Assembly (NCBI RefSeq): GCF_020026305.1 | Contig: NZ_CP075691.1 | Location: 4,216,001 to 4,280,000 of the forward strand | DNA length: 64,000 bases | Direction of reading: 5' to 3' | Source: Streptomyces sp. 135 | Lineage (GTDB): Bacteria; Actinomycetota; Actinomycetes; Streptomycetales; Streptomycetaceae | Part shown: positions 50,546-58,533 of the stretch, piece by piece | How positions within the stretch are numbered: the first letter of the stretch is position 1 | Layout: each line of letters starts with the position of its first letter | Position numbers and translations under genes: made by a program | The notes under the pieces: model-generated | What the model was told of the DNA's origin: nothing | Database searches by the model: none | What the model saw: the letters and a program-made list of their open reading frames with translations, nothing else

Positions 50546-51415
50546 GTGTCGACACCTTCCCTCTCCGCACTGCCCATCCGCCGACTCACCCCCCGCGATC
50601 TGACGTCCTGCGCCGACCTGTCCGAGGACAGGGGCTGGCCCCGTGAGGAACACAAGTGGGGCCTCCTGCTGTCGGCCGGAACGGGCTACGGCATCGACGA
50701 CCCCGACGGCAACGGCCTCATCGGCGCCTACGTAGTGACCCGGTACGGCCCGCAGGAGCGGCCCGGCCTCGCGGCGATCGGTATGGTCCTCGTCGCCGAG
50801 CGGTACGCCCGCCGTGGCATCGGCCGCCGCCTGATGCAGTACGCCATCGAGGAGACCGCCACCATCCCGATGACGCTCCACGCGACACCGAACGGCCGCC
50901 CCCTCTATGAGCAGCTCGGTTTCAAGGTGATCGGCCGGGCCGAGATGGTCTGCGGTCATCTGGTCCCCGCCGGGCCGCTTCCCGGCATCGCGACCCGCCC
51001 GGCCACCGCGGAGGACCTGACCGCCATCCTCCGGCTCGACACCGAGGTGTTCGGGCATGACCGGACCCACGTGATCACCCGGCTGCCCGCCTTCACCGAC
51101 CAGCTCCGGGTCGCGGAGGCCGACGGCGAGATCATCGGCTACGCGGGCGCCTGGCCGAACATGGAGACCCACGTCGTCGGCCCGCTCATCGCACGGGACA
51201 CGGAGACCTCGAAGGCGCTCATCGCCTCGCTCGGCGCGCACACCGACCGGCCGCTGCGCACCGACATCGACGTACGGCACGAAGAGCTGCTCGACTGGGT
51301 GAAGGAGAGCGGTCTCGCCCCCGTCGCCTTCAACGCGGTGATGGCCCACGGCACGCCGGAGCTGCCCGGCGACTGGACCCGCCGCTTCGCACCGCTGACG
51401 GTAGCGGCGGGCTGA
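50546..51415 (+). CDS. GNAT acetyltransferase with two GNAT-like domains
   Basis: A 289-residue protein. The first GNAT domain (about 10-145) has the acetyl-CoA motif VAERYARRGIGRRLMQYAI and PLYEQLGFKVIG. The C-terminal part (about 150-280) is a second, degenerate GNAT fold with ILRLDTEVFGHDRTHVITRLP. Double-domain GNATs of this type are seen in actinobacteria; substrate unknown. It starts at GTG 50546, five bases after the membrane protein gene, likely in the same transcript. Confidence 0.88.
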   Translation: MSTPSLSALPIRRLTPRDLTSCADLSEDRGWPREEHKWGLLLSAGTGYGIDDPDGNGLIGAYVVTRYGPQERPGLAAIGMVLVAERYARRGIGRRLMQYAIEETATIPMTLHATPNGRPLYEQLGFKVIGRAEMVCGHLVPAGPLPGIATRPATAEDLTAILRLDTEVFGHDRTHVITRLPAFTDQLRVAEADGEIIGYAGAWPNMETHVVGPLIARDTETSKALIASLGAHTDRPLRTDIDVRHEELLDWVKESGLAPVAFNAVMAHGTPELPGDWTRRFAPLTVAAG

Positions 51416-51449
51416 GAGCACCCGCAGGCCTCTCCATCGCGTACGTGGG

Positions 51450-51878
51450 TTAAGCGAGGGCCTCCACGGCCTCCGTCGCGAAGCCGTGGTCCTGCTCGGG
51501 GGCGCCGCCGCCGACTCCGATCGCGCCGATCAGGCGGCCGTCACGGTGGACCGGCACGCCGCCCGCGATGAAGAGCAGCGGCCGGTCGAGGGCGGTGGGC
51601 AGGGTGTGGAAGAGGCCACCGGGCTGGACCGCGTCGACCAGGTCGGCGGTCGGGGTGTTCAGCTGAAGGGCGGTGTACGCCTTGCGGGTGCTGGTCTCAC
51701 CGGAGATCAGCACGGCCCGGTCGTCGCGCCGGAAGGCCAGGAGGTGGCCGCCCGCGTCGAGGACGGTGATGCTGACGGTGACGTCGGCCGCCTCAGCGGC
51801 GCGGCGGGCCGCGGTGACGAGCGCTTCGGCGTCCTCGATGGTCAGCGGGGCGACGGCGGTGGCGGTGGCGGGGCTCAT
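51450..51878 (-). CDS. GlcG/HbpS-family haem-binding-like protein
   Basis: A 142-residue protein of the GlcG/HbpS family. It reads TIEDAEALVTAARRAAEAADVTVSITVLDAGGHLLAFRRDD, then PLLFIAGGVPVHRDGRLIGAIGVGGGAPEQDHGFA, the conserved GGxP and GAIGVGG loops. HbpS of S. reticuli is a secreted haem sensor for the SenS/SenR system, but this protein has no signal peptide and no sensor kinase partner. ATG 51878 follows AAGGAG. The MFS gene upstream (51926-53140) reads in the same direction with a 47-base gap. Confidence 0.85.
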   Translation of the reverse strand: MSPATATAVAPLTIEDAEALVTAARRAAEAADVTVSITVLDAGGHLLAFRRDDRAVLISGETSTRKAYTALQLNTPTADLVDAVQPGGLFHTLPTALDRPLLFIAGGVPVHRDGRLIGAIGVGGGAPEQDHGFATEAVEALA

Positions 51879-51925
51879 GCGGTGTTTCTCCTTGCGGTGC
51901 GGTACTGAGAGGGGCGGAAGAAGGG

Positions 51926-53140
51926 TCAGTGGTGTACGGGTGCGGCCTGCTCGGCGGGGGCCTTGCCGGTCACGACGAGGCTGGGGGTCGCCGCGGCGGA
52001 GCGGCGCTCGAGGGCGGCCGAGAGGATGGCCAGGACGAGAGCCGATCCGGCGAGGACGGCGCCCACCCAGTTCGGGGCGGTGTAGCCGAGGCCCGCGGCG
52101 ATGACGATCCCGCCGAGCCAGGCCGAGAGGGCGTTACCGAGGTTGAAGGCGCCGATGTTGACGGCCGAGGCGAGGGTGGGGGCACCGGAGGCCTGGTCGA
52201 GGACGCGCTTCTGGAGCGGCGGTACGGTCGCGAATCCCAGCGCACCGATCAGCGTGATGGTCACGGCAGCGGCGATCTTGTTGTGCGCGGTGAGCGTGAA
52301 GAGGGCGAGTACGACGGCCAGAGAGCCCAGCGAGATGTACAGCAGCGGCATCAGCGCGCGGTCCGCGAACTTCCCGCCGATCAGGTTGCCTGCGACCATG
52401 CCGAGGCCGAAGAGGACGAGCAGCCAGGTGACGGAGGAGTCCGCGTAGCCGGCGACGTCCGTCATCATCGGCGCCAGGTAGGTGACGGCGGCGAAGACGC
52501 CGCCGAAGCCGAGGACCGTCATCGCCATGGCCAGCAGCACCTGTACGTTGCGGAAGGCGGCCAGTTCGTGGCGCAGCCGGACGCCTTCGGGCTTGGGCAG
52601 GTCGGGGACGAGCCTGGCGATGCCCGCGAGGCCGACGACGCCGAGCGCCGCGACGAGTCCGAAGGTCATGCGCCAGCCGAGCGTCTGCCCGACGAAGGTG
52701 CCGAGGGGCACCCCGACCACATTGGCCACGGTCAGGCCCGTGAACATCATGGCGATGGCGCCGGCCTTCTTCTCGGGGGCGACCAGCTCGGCCGCTACGA
52801 CCGAACCGATGCCGAAGAAGGCGCCGTGGGCGAGGGACGCGACGACACGGCCCGCCAGCATCACGCCGAAGACCGGGGCGACGGCTGAGAGCAGGTTGCC
52901 CGCGATGAACAGGCCCATCAGCAGCATCAGCATCCGCTTGCGCGAGATCTTGGTGCCGAGGACGGTCATCAGCGGGGCGCCGAGGACGACCCCCAGGGCG
53001 TAGCCGGTCACGAGGAAGCCGGCCGTGGGGATGGAGACGCCGAAGTCACCCGCGACCTCGGGGAGCAGCCCCATGATCACGAACTCGGTGGTGCCGATCC
53101 CAAAGGCGCCGATCGCGAGGGCCAGTAGCGCGAGAGGCAT
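51926..53140 (-). CDS. MFS exporter (Ara/YdhP-like DHA1 type)
   Basis: A 404-residue transporter with 12 predicted helices. The motif LALAIGAFGIGTTEFVIMGLLPEVAGDFGVS at the N-terminus and GTKISRKRMLMLLMGLF in loop 2-3 are typical of the AraJ/YdhP DHA1 drug exporters. ATG 53140 follows GGAAGG eight bases upstream. It is divergent from a MarR gene, which suggests it is controlled by that repressor and exports a compound MarR recognises. Confidence 0.92.
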   Translation of the reverse strand: MPLALLALAIGAFGIGTTEFVIMGLLPEVAGDFGVSIPTAGFLVTGYALGVVLGAPLMTVLGTKISRKRMLMLLMGLFIAGNLLSAVAPVFGVMLAGRVVASLAHGAFFGIGSVVAAELVAPEKKAGAIAMMFTGLTVANVVGVPLGTFVGQTLGWRMTFGLVAALGVVGLAGIARLVPDLPKPEGVRLRHELAAFRNVQVLLAMAMTVLGFGGVFAAVTYLAPMMTDVAGYADSSVTWLLVLFGLGMVAGNLIGGKFADRALMPLLYISLGSLAVVLALFTLTAHNKIAAAVTITLIGALGFATVPPLQKRVLDQASGAPTLASAVNIGAFNLGNALSAWLGGIVIAAGLGYTAPNWVGAVLAGSALVLAILSAALERRSAAATPSLVVTGKAPAEQAAPVHH

Positions 53141-53157
53141 GGAACTACCTTCCAGAC

Positions 53158-53217
53158 GGTTGCAGGTGCGCTTAACGTGCGTCCACAATAGTTGCAGACG
53201 CGGGTTAGTTGCAAGCG
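53158..53217. promoter_or_regulatory. Candidate MarR operator repeats
   Basis: The motif GTTGCA occurs three times: at 53159, in TAGTTGCAGACGC at 53189 and in TAGTTGCAAGCGC at 53206, the last two 17 bases apart, in the divergent gap between the MFS and MarR genes. Confidence 0.5.
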
Positions 53218-53281
53218 CTGGATATTGCACGGGTGGACTATCCTGGGTCGTAGTCACTCCGGGACGGAGGAAACAAGAGCC

Positions 53282-53740
53282 ATGACAGCGACGGATCCCG
53301 CACTCACCGCCCTTGCTCAGGGGTGGTGCGCGCTCTCCCTGCTCCACGGGCAGATCGAGAGCCACATCGAGCGCGCCCTCCAGGCCGAGCACGGGCTGAG
53401 CGTGCGCGAGTACTCCCTGCTCGACGTGCTCAGCCGCCAGCACGACGGCGAGGGCGGCCATCTGCAGATGAAGCAGGTCGCGGACGCCGTGGTTCTGAGT
53501 CAGAGCGCCACCACGCGCCTGGTCACCCGCCTGGAGGACCGCGGGCTGCTCTCGCGCTACCTGTGCCCCACCGACCGGCGCGGCATCTATACGGACGTGA
53601 GCGAGGCCGGCACCGCGTTGCTCAATGAGGCGCGCCCCACCAATGACGCGGCCCTGCGCGAGGCCCTCGACGAGGCCGCCCGGAATCCTGAGCTCGCTCC
53701 GCTGGTGAAGGCCGTCGAGACATTGCGCGTGCCTGCCTAG
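53282..53740 (+). CDS. MarR-family transcriptional regulator
   Basis: A 152-residue winged-helix repressor. The HTH is MKQVADAVVLSQSATTRLVTRLEDRGLLSRYLCPTDRRGIYTDVSEAG (about 66-115), flanked by dimerising helices. It lies divergent to the MFS exporter with GTTGCA repeats in between, so local repression lifted by a phenolic or drug-like ligand is the usual model. ATG 53282 has GGAGG about 11 bases upstream. It is followed by an unrelated GNAT gene. Confidence 0.93.
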   Translation: MTATDPALTALAQGWCALSLLHGQIESHIERALQAEHGLSVREYSLLDVLSRQHDGEGGHLQMKQVADAVVLSQSATTRLVTRLEDRGLLSRYLCPTDRRGIYTDVSEAGTALLNEARPTNDAALREALDEAARNPELAPLVKAVETLRVPA

Positions 53741-53805
53741 GGCTGCCCGCTCCTCATCCGGAGAGAGGCCTGCTCCTGAAGCGGTGGCTCGCATAGGCTG
53801 CGGCC

Positions 53806-54258
53806 ATGGGAGATCTTGAGATACGTCCGGCCGTAGCCGACGACCTGCCCGCCATCGTCGCCATGCTCGCCGACGACCCCCTGGGCGCCACGCGCGAGTC
53901 GCCGGACGACCTCACCCCGTACGTCGCCGCGTTCCAGCGCCTGGCCGACGATCCCAACCAGCGGCTGGTCGTCGCCGTACGGGAGGGCCGCGTAGTCGGC
54001 ACGCTTCAGCTCACGATCGTTCCGGGGCTCTCCCGGAAGGGCGCCACGCGGTCGATCATCGAGGGCGTACGCGTGCACGCCGACGAGCGAGGCAGCGGGC
54101 TCGGCACCCGGTTCATCGAGTGGGCGATCGAGGAATCCCGCCGCCAGGGCTGCCAGTTGGTCCAGCTGACCTCCGACGCCACCCGCACCGATGCCCACCG
54201 CTTCTATGAGCGGCTCGGGTTCAGCGCTTCACATCTGGGCTTCAAGCTTCAGCTCTGA
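53806..54258 (+). CDS. GNAT-family acetyltransferase
   Basis: A 150-residue single-domain GNAT enzyme. The acetyl-CoA-binding loop is VHADERGSGLGTRFIEWAIEESRRQGC, and the C-terminal AHRFYERLGFSASHLGFKL is typical. It may acetylate a small molecule or protein; substrate unknown. The TAGGCT box at 53794, six bases before ATG 53806, suggests a leaderless transcript. Downstream lies the 30-base palindrome containing parS. Confidence 0.9.
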   Translation: MGDLEIRPAVADDLPAIVAMLADDPLGATRESPDDLTPYVAAFQRLADDPNQRLVVAVREGRVVGTLQLTIVPGLSRKGATRSIIEGVRVHADERGSGLGTRFIEWAIEESRRQGCQLVQLTSDATRTDAHRFYERLGFSASHLGFKLQL

Positions 54259-54270
54259 GGCGGCGCAGAA

Positions 54271-54300
54271 GGGGCCATGTTTCACGTGAAACATGGCCCC
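54271..54300. promoter_or_regulatory. parS site inside a perfect 30-base palindrome
   Basis: The parS core GTTTCACGTGAAAC (54279-54292) is extended symmetrically on both sides by GGGGCCAT/ATGGCCCC, giving a perfect 30-base palindrome between two convergent genes. It can bind ParB and could also act as a bidirectional terminator, as the RNA folds into a 13-pair or longer hairpin. Confidence 0.85.
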
Positions 54301-54341
54301 TCGCCTCTGACCCGTCGCCTCTGGCCCCTCGTCACCGTCCG

Positions 54342-55718
54342 TCAGAAACCGCGCCATCCCTCCGGGGCCACGCCACCAGGCACCGGCGCCCCTTCGTCGT
54401 ACGGCTTGCGCGTGAAGACGAACGACCCCAGGTCGAGATGGCTCACCGAGCCGTCCGTGCGCCGTACCGGCCGCAGCAGCTCTCCCGCGTAGTAGCCGTC
54501 GAGCCCCGTCCAGGTGCCGTCGCCGTTGGACCGGAACCGCGCCTGGCGTCCCGCGCCGGACAGCGGGCCGAGTTCGACGCCTCCGTCGGCCGACAGACGG
54601 AGCGCGAGCACCTGGGTCCCCCAGTACCAAGGGCCTGCCAGCTCCAGCACCTTCTCGTCGACTTCGGGGAGCGGCCGCCACGGCTCGGGGATGGGCGGCT
54701 CCGCCTCCGCCACGATCTTCACGAGGTCCGCTGCCAGCGTCGCCACCAGCGGCCCGGAGGTGCAGTTGGCCAGCGCGACCGCGGCCACCCCCTCCCGCTC
54801 GCTCACCCACAAGCCGGCGAGGAAGCCCGGCAGCGAACCCGTGTGCCCGGCCAGGCTGAGTCCCTCCCACCGCAGCAGGTCCAGGCCCAGGCCGTACGAC
54901 CTGTCCCAGCTCTCCGGCTGCGACGGTGCCGACGGGGTCCGCATCTCCCGGACGGACTCAGCACCCAGGACCCGCTCGTCACCCTTGGCCAGGAAACAGG
55001 CGAAGCGCGCCAGGTCAGCCGTCGTGGACCACAGCTGGCCCGCCGGTGCCATCAGCCCCAGATCCTCGACGGGCTCCGGCATCATCACGTCCGCCCACGG
55101 ATGCACCGCCCAGCCACCGGCGTGCGGAGCCTGCGGCTGTGCGCTCGTGCGGTTCAGCCCCAGCGGTTCGAGTACCTCGCGGCGCAGCACGTCCTCCCAC
55201 GAGGCGCCCCGCACCGCCTCCACCAGCGAACCGAGCAACGTATAACCGGGGTTGGAGTAATGGAAGCGGCGGCCGACGGGGTGCCGGAAGGGCTGCTCAC
55301 CGAGGACATCGGTGAGCTCCGGGCGCGTCGACCCGGGCGTGCGCTCCCACCATTCCCCCGGCGTCTCGGCCGCCAAACCGCCGGTGTGCGCAAGGAGTTC
55401 GGCGATCGTGACCTCCCCCGTGCCCGTACCCGGCAGGTGCTTCTCCAGCGGGTCCCGCAGGTCCAGCAGTCCCTCGTCCCGGAGCCGCATCACCAGGACG
55501 GCGGTGAAGGTCTTGGTGATCGACCCGATGCGGTACTGGACGTTCTCGTCCGGCGCGTGCCCGTCCACCATGCTGCGGGCGCCGCTCCACACCACCTCGC
55601 CGTCCCGAGCCACGGCGGCCACCAGTGAAGGGGTCCGGCCTTCCGCCTGTGCGGTGGCGATGCGGTGCAGGAGGGTGCGGCGGGTGGTGGGGAGCAGTTC
55701 TTCGTGGGGCGTTGTCAT
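54342..55718 (-). CDS. Beta-lactamase-fold serine hydrolase (class C/esterase type)
   Basis: A 458-residue penicillin-binding-protein-like hydrolase. The nucleophile motif is SITK (GSITKTFTAVL, about residue 66), the second is YSN (HYSNPGYTLLG) and the third HTG (LAGHTGSLPGF). The C-terminal ~110 residues are an extra beta domain. The lack of a signal peptide suggests a cytoplasmic esterase or peptidase rather than a secreted beta-lactamase. It starts at ATG 55718; the function is unassigned. Confidence 0.9.
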   Translation of the reverse strand: MTTPHEELLPTTRRTLLHRIATAQAEGRTPSLVAAVARDGEVVWSGARSMVDGHAPDENVQYRIGSITKTFTAVLVMRLRDEGLLDLRDPLEKHLPGTGTGEVTIAELLAHTGGLAAETPGEWWERTPGSTRPELTDVLGEQPFRHPVGRRFHYSNPGYTLLGSLVEAVRGASWEDVLRREVLEPLGLNRTSAQPQAPHAGGWAVHPWADVMMPEPVEDLGLMAPAGQLWSTTADLARFACFLAKGDERVLGAESVREMRTPSAPSQPESWDRSYGLGLDLLRWEGLSLAGHTGSLPGFLAGLWVSEREGVAAVALANCTSGPLVATLAADLVKIVAEAEPPIPEPWRPLPEVDEKVLELAGPWYWGTQVLALRLSADGGVELGPLSGAGRQARFRSNGDGTWTGLDGYYAGELLRPVRRTDGSVSHLDLGSFVFTRKPYDEGAPVPGGVAPEGWRGF

Positions 55719-55796
55719 GGGGACAGTTCACCTGGGTGGAGCCGGTGCGTCGAGCCAATTCGCCTTCTGACCCCCCACACCCGGACCCGAGCCCTC

Positions 55797-55825
55797 CCCG
55801 GGCCCCATGCCCCGACCGGCCCGGG
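55797..55825 (-). terminator. Terminator after the MerR/ABC operon
   Basis: CCCGGGCC pairs with GGCCCGGG around a 13-base loop, 14 bases downstream of the MerR stop codon on the minus strand. Confidence 0.55.
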
Positions 55826-55838
55826 ACACCGCCCACCG

Positions 55839-56624
55839 TCACCGCCGACGTCGCACGGGCTCCACCCGCTCCAGCTTCGTCCAGCCCGCCCAGCCCCGTT
55901 CCTTCAGCAGCTCGAACAGTTGACGGGCCGGCGGCGCGGTGTCAAAGGCCAGCGCGTCCATCAGCTTGGTGAACGGCGGCTCGATGTCGGCGTCGTCGAC
56001 GTAATCCTCGCCCTGCTCCTCGGCCACCCGCGTGATGTAGGCGGCCAGCCTGTCGGCCAGCTCGACCAGGCGCGGGTCGTCGTCCGCCCCGTCCAGCGCC
56101 TGGCCCAGGGTGACGTAGAAGTCGACGAGCTGCGGATCATCCAGCTGCTCGCCCTTGCGCGCCGCCCACTCCGGGACCCGCTCGGGCCAGTGGGCGGCCA
56201 GCGGGATCCAGCCGTCGCGTTCGACCCGGACGATCCGTTCGTCGACGCCGAGCGCCCGCAGCCGGTCGAGGAACCCGACGACTTCCGGGGGCAGCGCCAG
56301 GCTGTCCCCGGCGGTGAGGCGGGCGATCCGCTCACGGTGCAGCTGCCGCTCCCGGATCTCCGCCCGCAGCCGCTCGTCGATCTCGGCGACCGCCGCGGCG
56401 AACTCCTCCTCGCCCGCCTGGAGCAGCTCACGGATGCGCGCGAGCGGAACCCCGGCCTTGGCCAGGGTTCGGATCCGGATCAGTTCGACCACGGCCGCGG
56501 CGTCGTACCGCCGATACCCGGAGTGGTCGCGCTCCGGCTCCGGCAGCAGCCCCTTGACGTGGTAATGCCTCACCGCGCGCACTGTCACTCCGGCGTACGA
56601 CGCCAGTTCACCGATGGTCAGCAC
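55839..56624 (-). CDS. MerR-family transcriptional regulator
   Basis: A 261-residue regulator. The HTH is MLTIGELASYAGVTVRAVRHYHVKGLLPEPERDHSGYRRYDAAAVVELIRIRTL (1-55), followed by a coiled dimer helix and a C-terminal effector domain of unknown ligand. It starts at GTG 56624, 12 bases downstream of the ABC permease gene, so it is the last gene of the exporter operon and probably controls it. The operon promoter has the long-spacer form typical of MerR control. Confidence 0.92.
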   Translation of the reverse strand: MLTIGELASYAGVTVRAVRHYHVKGLLPEPERDHSGYRRYDAAAVVELIRIRTLAKAGVPLARIRELLQAGEEEFAAAVAEIDERLRAEIRERQLHRERIARLTAGDSLALPPEVVGFLDRLRALGVDERIVRVERDGWIPLAAHWPERVPEWAARKGEQLDDPQLVDFYVTLGQALDGADDDPRLVELADRLAAYITRVAEEQGEDYVDDADIEPPFTKLMDALAFDTAPPARQLFELLKERGWAGWTKLERVEPVRRRR

Positions 56625-56636
56625 GAGGCCAGTCTC

Positions 56637-57437
56637 CTAGCGCCCGGCACGGGTCCGGTAGAGGCGCCGCGCCCAGAGGTATCCGCCCGAGCCGATCGCC
56701 ACGCACCAGCCGATGGCCCAGAACGTGTCGGAACCGCCCGGCGTTCCTGCCAGCAGCCCTCGGAAGCTGTCCATGATCGGCGTGAACGGCTGATGTTCCG
56801 CGAACCACCGCAGCCCGGCCGGCATCGAATCGACCGGCACGAACCCGCTGCCGACGAACGGCAGCAGCACGAAAATCATCGGCCAGTTGCTCGCGGTCTC
56901 CGGATTCGGGGAGGCCAGACCCAGCGCCACCGTGAACCAGGTCATCGCGAAGGAGACGAGGCCGAGCAGCCCGACCAGTGCGCACCACTGCGTCACCGAG
57001 GCGGCACTCCCCAGCCCGAGCGGGAACGCCACGGCGAAGACCAGGGCCAGCGCGAGCGCGGTCTGGATCATCGCGCCGAGCACGTGTCCGGTGAGCACCG
57101 CGACCTTGGCTATGGCCATCGTCCGGAACCGGTCGATGACACCGTTGGTCATGTCGGTGGAGACCGACACCGCGGTGGAGATGGAGACGCTCGCCACCGC
57201 CATCATCAGGATCCCTGGAGTGATGAACGTCAGGTAGTCGCCGCGGTCCCCCGTCGGTGCCCCCGGCAGCCCGGCGCCCATGGTGCCGCCGAAGACGTAG
57301 ACGAACAGCAGCAGGAACAGCAGCGGCTGGCCGATCAGGACCAGTGTCATCGACGGGTACCGGACCATGTGCCTGAGATTGCGCCGAAGCATGGTCACCG
57401 AGTCCCGAACGGCACACGTACCGACGGCCCCGCTCAT
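56637..57437 (-). CDS. ABC-2 permease (DrrB-like)
   Basis: A 266-residue membrane protein with six helices. MLRRNLRHMVRYPSMTLVLIGQPLLFLLLFVYVFGG (about 16-50) and DMTNGVIDRFRTMAIAKVAVLTGHVLGAM (about 95-125) are typical of daunorubicin-exporter permeases. It starts at ATG 57437, overlapping the stop of the ATPase gene by four bases (ATGA). With the ATPase it probably exports an antibiotic-like compound; substrate unknown. Confidence 0.93.
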   Translation of the reverse strand: MSGAVGTCAVRDSVTMLRRNLRHMVRYPSMTLVLIGQPLLFLLLFVYVFGGTMGAGLPGAPTGDRGDYLTFITPGILMMAVASVSISTAVSVSTDMTNGVIDRFRTMAIAKVAVLTGHVLGAMIQTALALALVFAVAFPLGLGSAASVTQWCALVGLLGLVSFAMTWFTVALGLASPNPETASNWPMIFVLLPFVGSGFVPVDSMPAGLRWFAEHQPFTPIMDSFRGLLAGTPGGSDTFWAIGWCVAIGSGGYLWARRLYRTRAGR

Positions 57438-58393
57438 ACCGGCACCTCCTCGGAGACCCGTTCGTCCGTGGTGGGGCGGCCGGTGAGGGCCATGAACACA
57501 TCGTCCAGGTCCGGGGTGTGCACGGCGAGCCCGGTGACCACGCGGTCGTCGATCCCGTCCAGCAGCCGCCGCAGCGCGGTGAGACTGCCGTCGTGCGGCA
57601 GGGTCACGGTGAGCGCCCCGGGGTTCGGACTCGCCCGGGGCAACCGTCGCGCCAATTCGGCCACCGCCTCACTGTCGGCGGCCTGAAGCTCGATGTGGCC
57701 ACCGGGGACCAGCCGCTTCAGCTCGGCGGCGGTGCCCTCGGCGACCAGCCGGCCGCCGTCGAGCACACCCATCCGGTCGGCCAGTTGGTCGGCCTCCTCC
57801 AGATACTGGGTGGTGAGGAAGACGGTGACGCCGTCGGCCACCAACTCCCGCACGATCTCCCACAGATCGCGGCGGCTGCGCGGATCGAGTCCGGTGGTCG
57901 GTTCGTCGAGGAAGATCAGCCGAGGCCCGGGCACCAGGGTCATCGCCAGGTCGAGTCGCCGTTTCATGCCACCCGAGTACGTCGCCGCACGCCGGTCGGC
58001 GGCCTCGACCAGGCCGAACCGCTCAAGCAACTGGCCGACCATGTCCTGCGCGCCACGGCGGCCGAGGTGACCGAGGTCGGCCATCAACCGCAGATTCTCC
58101 CGCCCGGTCAGCAACTCGTCGACGGCGGAGAACTGCCCGGTCACCCCGATCGACGCACGCACCTGATCGGCTTCCCGGCGCACGTCGTACCCGGCGACGC
58201 GCACCTCCCCGGCATCCGGGGGCAGGAGCGTGGACAGGATCCGGACGGTCGTGGTCTTGCCGGCGCCGTTCGGCCCGAGCAGGGCATAGACGGTGCACGC
58301 GGGGACGGTCAGGTCGACACCGGCGACCACTTCACGGTCACCGAACGCCTTGCGCAGCCCGACGACCTCGATCGCACTGGTTCTCGTAGTCAT
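57434..58393 (-). CDS. ABC exporter ATP-binding protein (DrrA-like)
   Basis: A protein of about 319 residues. Walker A is GPNGAGKTT, signature YSGGMKRRLDLAMTL, Walker B LIFLDEPTTGLDPRSRRDLW, and the switch residue is Gln in FLTTQYLEEADQLAD as in DrrA. The DrrA-type C-terminal domain ends with VHTPDLDDVFMALTG. ATG 58393 is used; ATG 58402 is possible. A candidate MerR-controlled promoter overlaps the start. It is the first gene of the DrrA-DrrB-MerR operon. Confidence 0.93.
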   Translation of the reverse strand: MTTRTSAIEVVGLRKAFGDREVVAGVDLTVPACTVYALLGPNGAGKTTTVRILSTLLPPDAGEVRVAGYDVRREADQVRASIGVTGQFSAVDELLTGRENLRLMADLGHLGRRGAQDMVGQLLERFGLVEAADRRAATYSGGMKRRLDLAMTLVPGPRLIFLDEPTTGLDPRSRRDLWEIVRELVADGVTVFLTTQYLEEADQLADRMGVLDGGRLVAEGTAAELKRLVPGGHIELQAADSEAVAELARRLPRASPNPGALTVTLPHDGSLTALRRLLDGIDDRVVTGLAVHTPDLDDVFMALTGRPTTDERVSEEVPV

Positions 58394-58400
58394 GCCGACC

Positions 58401-58432
58401 ATGCTGAGAGGTTGCCTCTGGGGAAGGGTCAA
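58401..58432 (-). promoter_or_regulatory. MerR-type promoter of the DrrAB/MerR operon (candidate)
   Basis: TTGACC (58432-58427 on the minus strand) and CAGCAT (58406-58401) are separated by 20 bases, longer than normal, and the spacer contains the dyad AGAGG-CAA-CCTCT (58407-58419). A long spacer with a central dyad is the hallmark of MerR-activated promoters. Confidence 0.55.
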
Positions 58433-58533
58433 CCGTCACGCCGAGAGCCGCGGGTCCGGGCCCGTGTCCACGCCGTTCTGCCCACGGCTAAGGTCGGTCC
58501 GCAGCCGCCCGACGATCACTACAGTCGGGCCTC

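Noticed and set aside
55665..57686. 673-codon open frame on the plus strand
   Set aside because: It is a high-GC antisense shadow across the MerR and ABC permease genes, with no domain pattern and an extreme Gln/Arg/His content.
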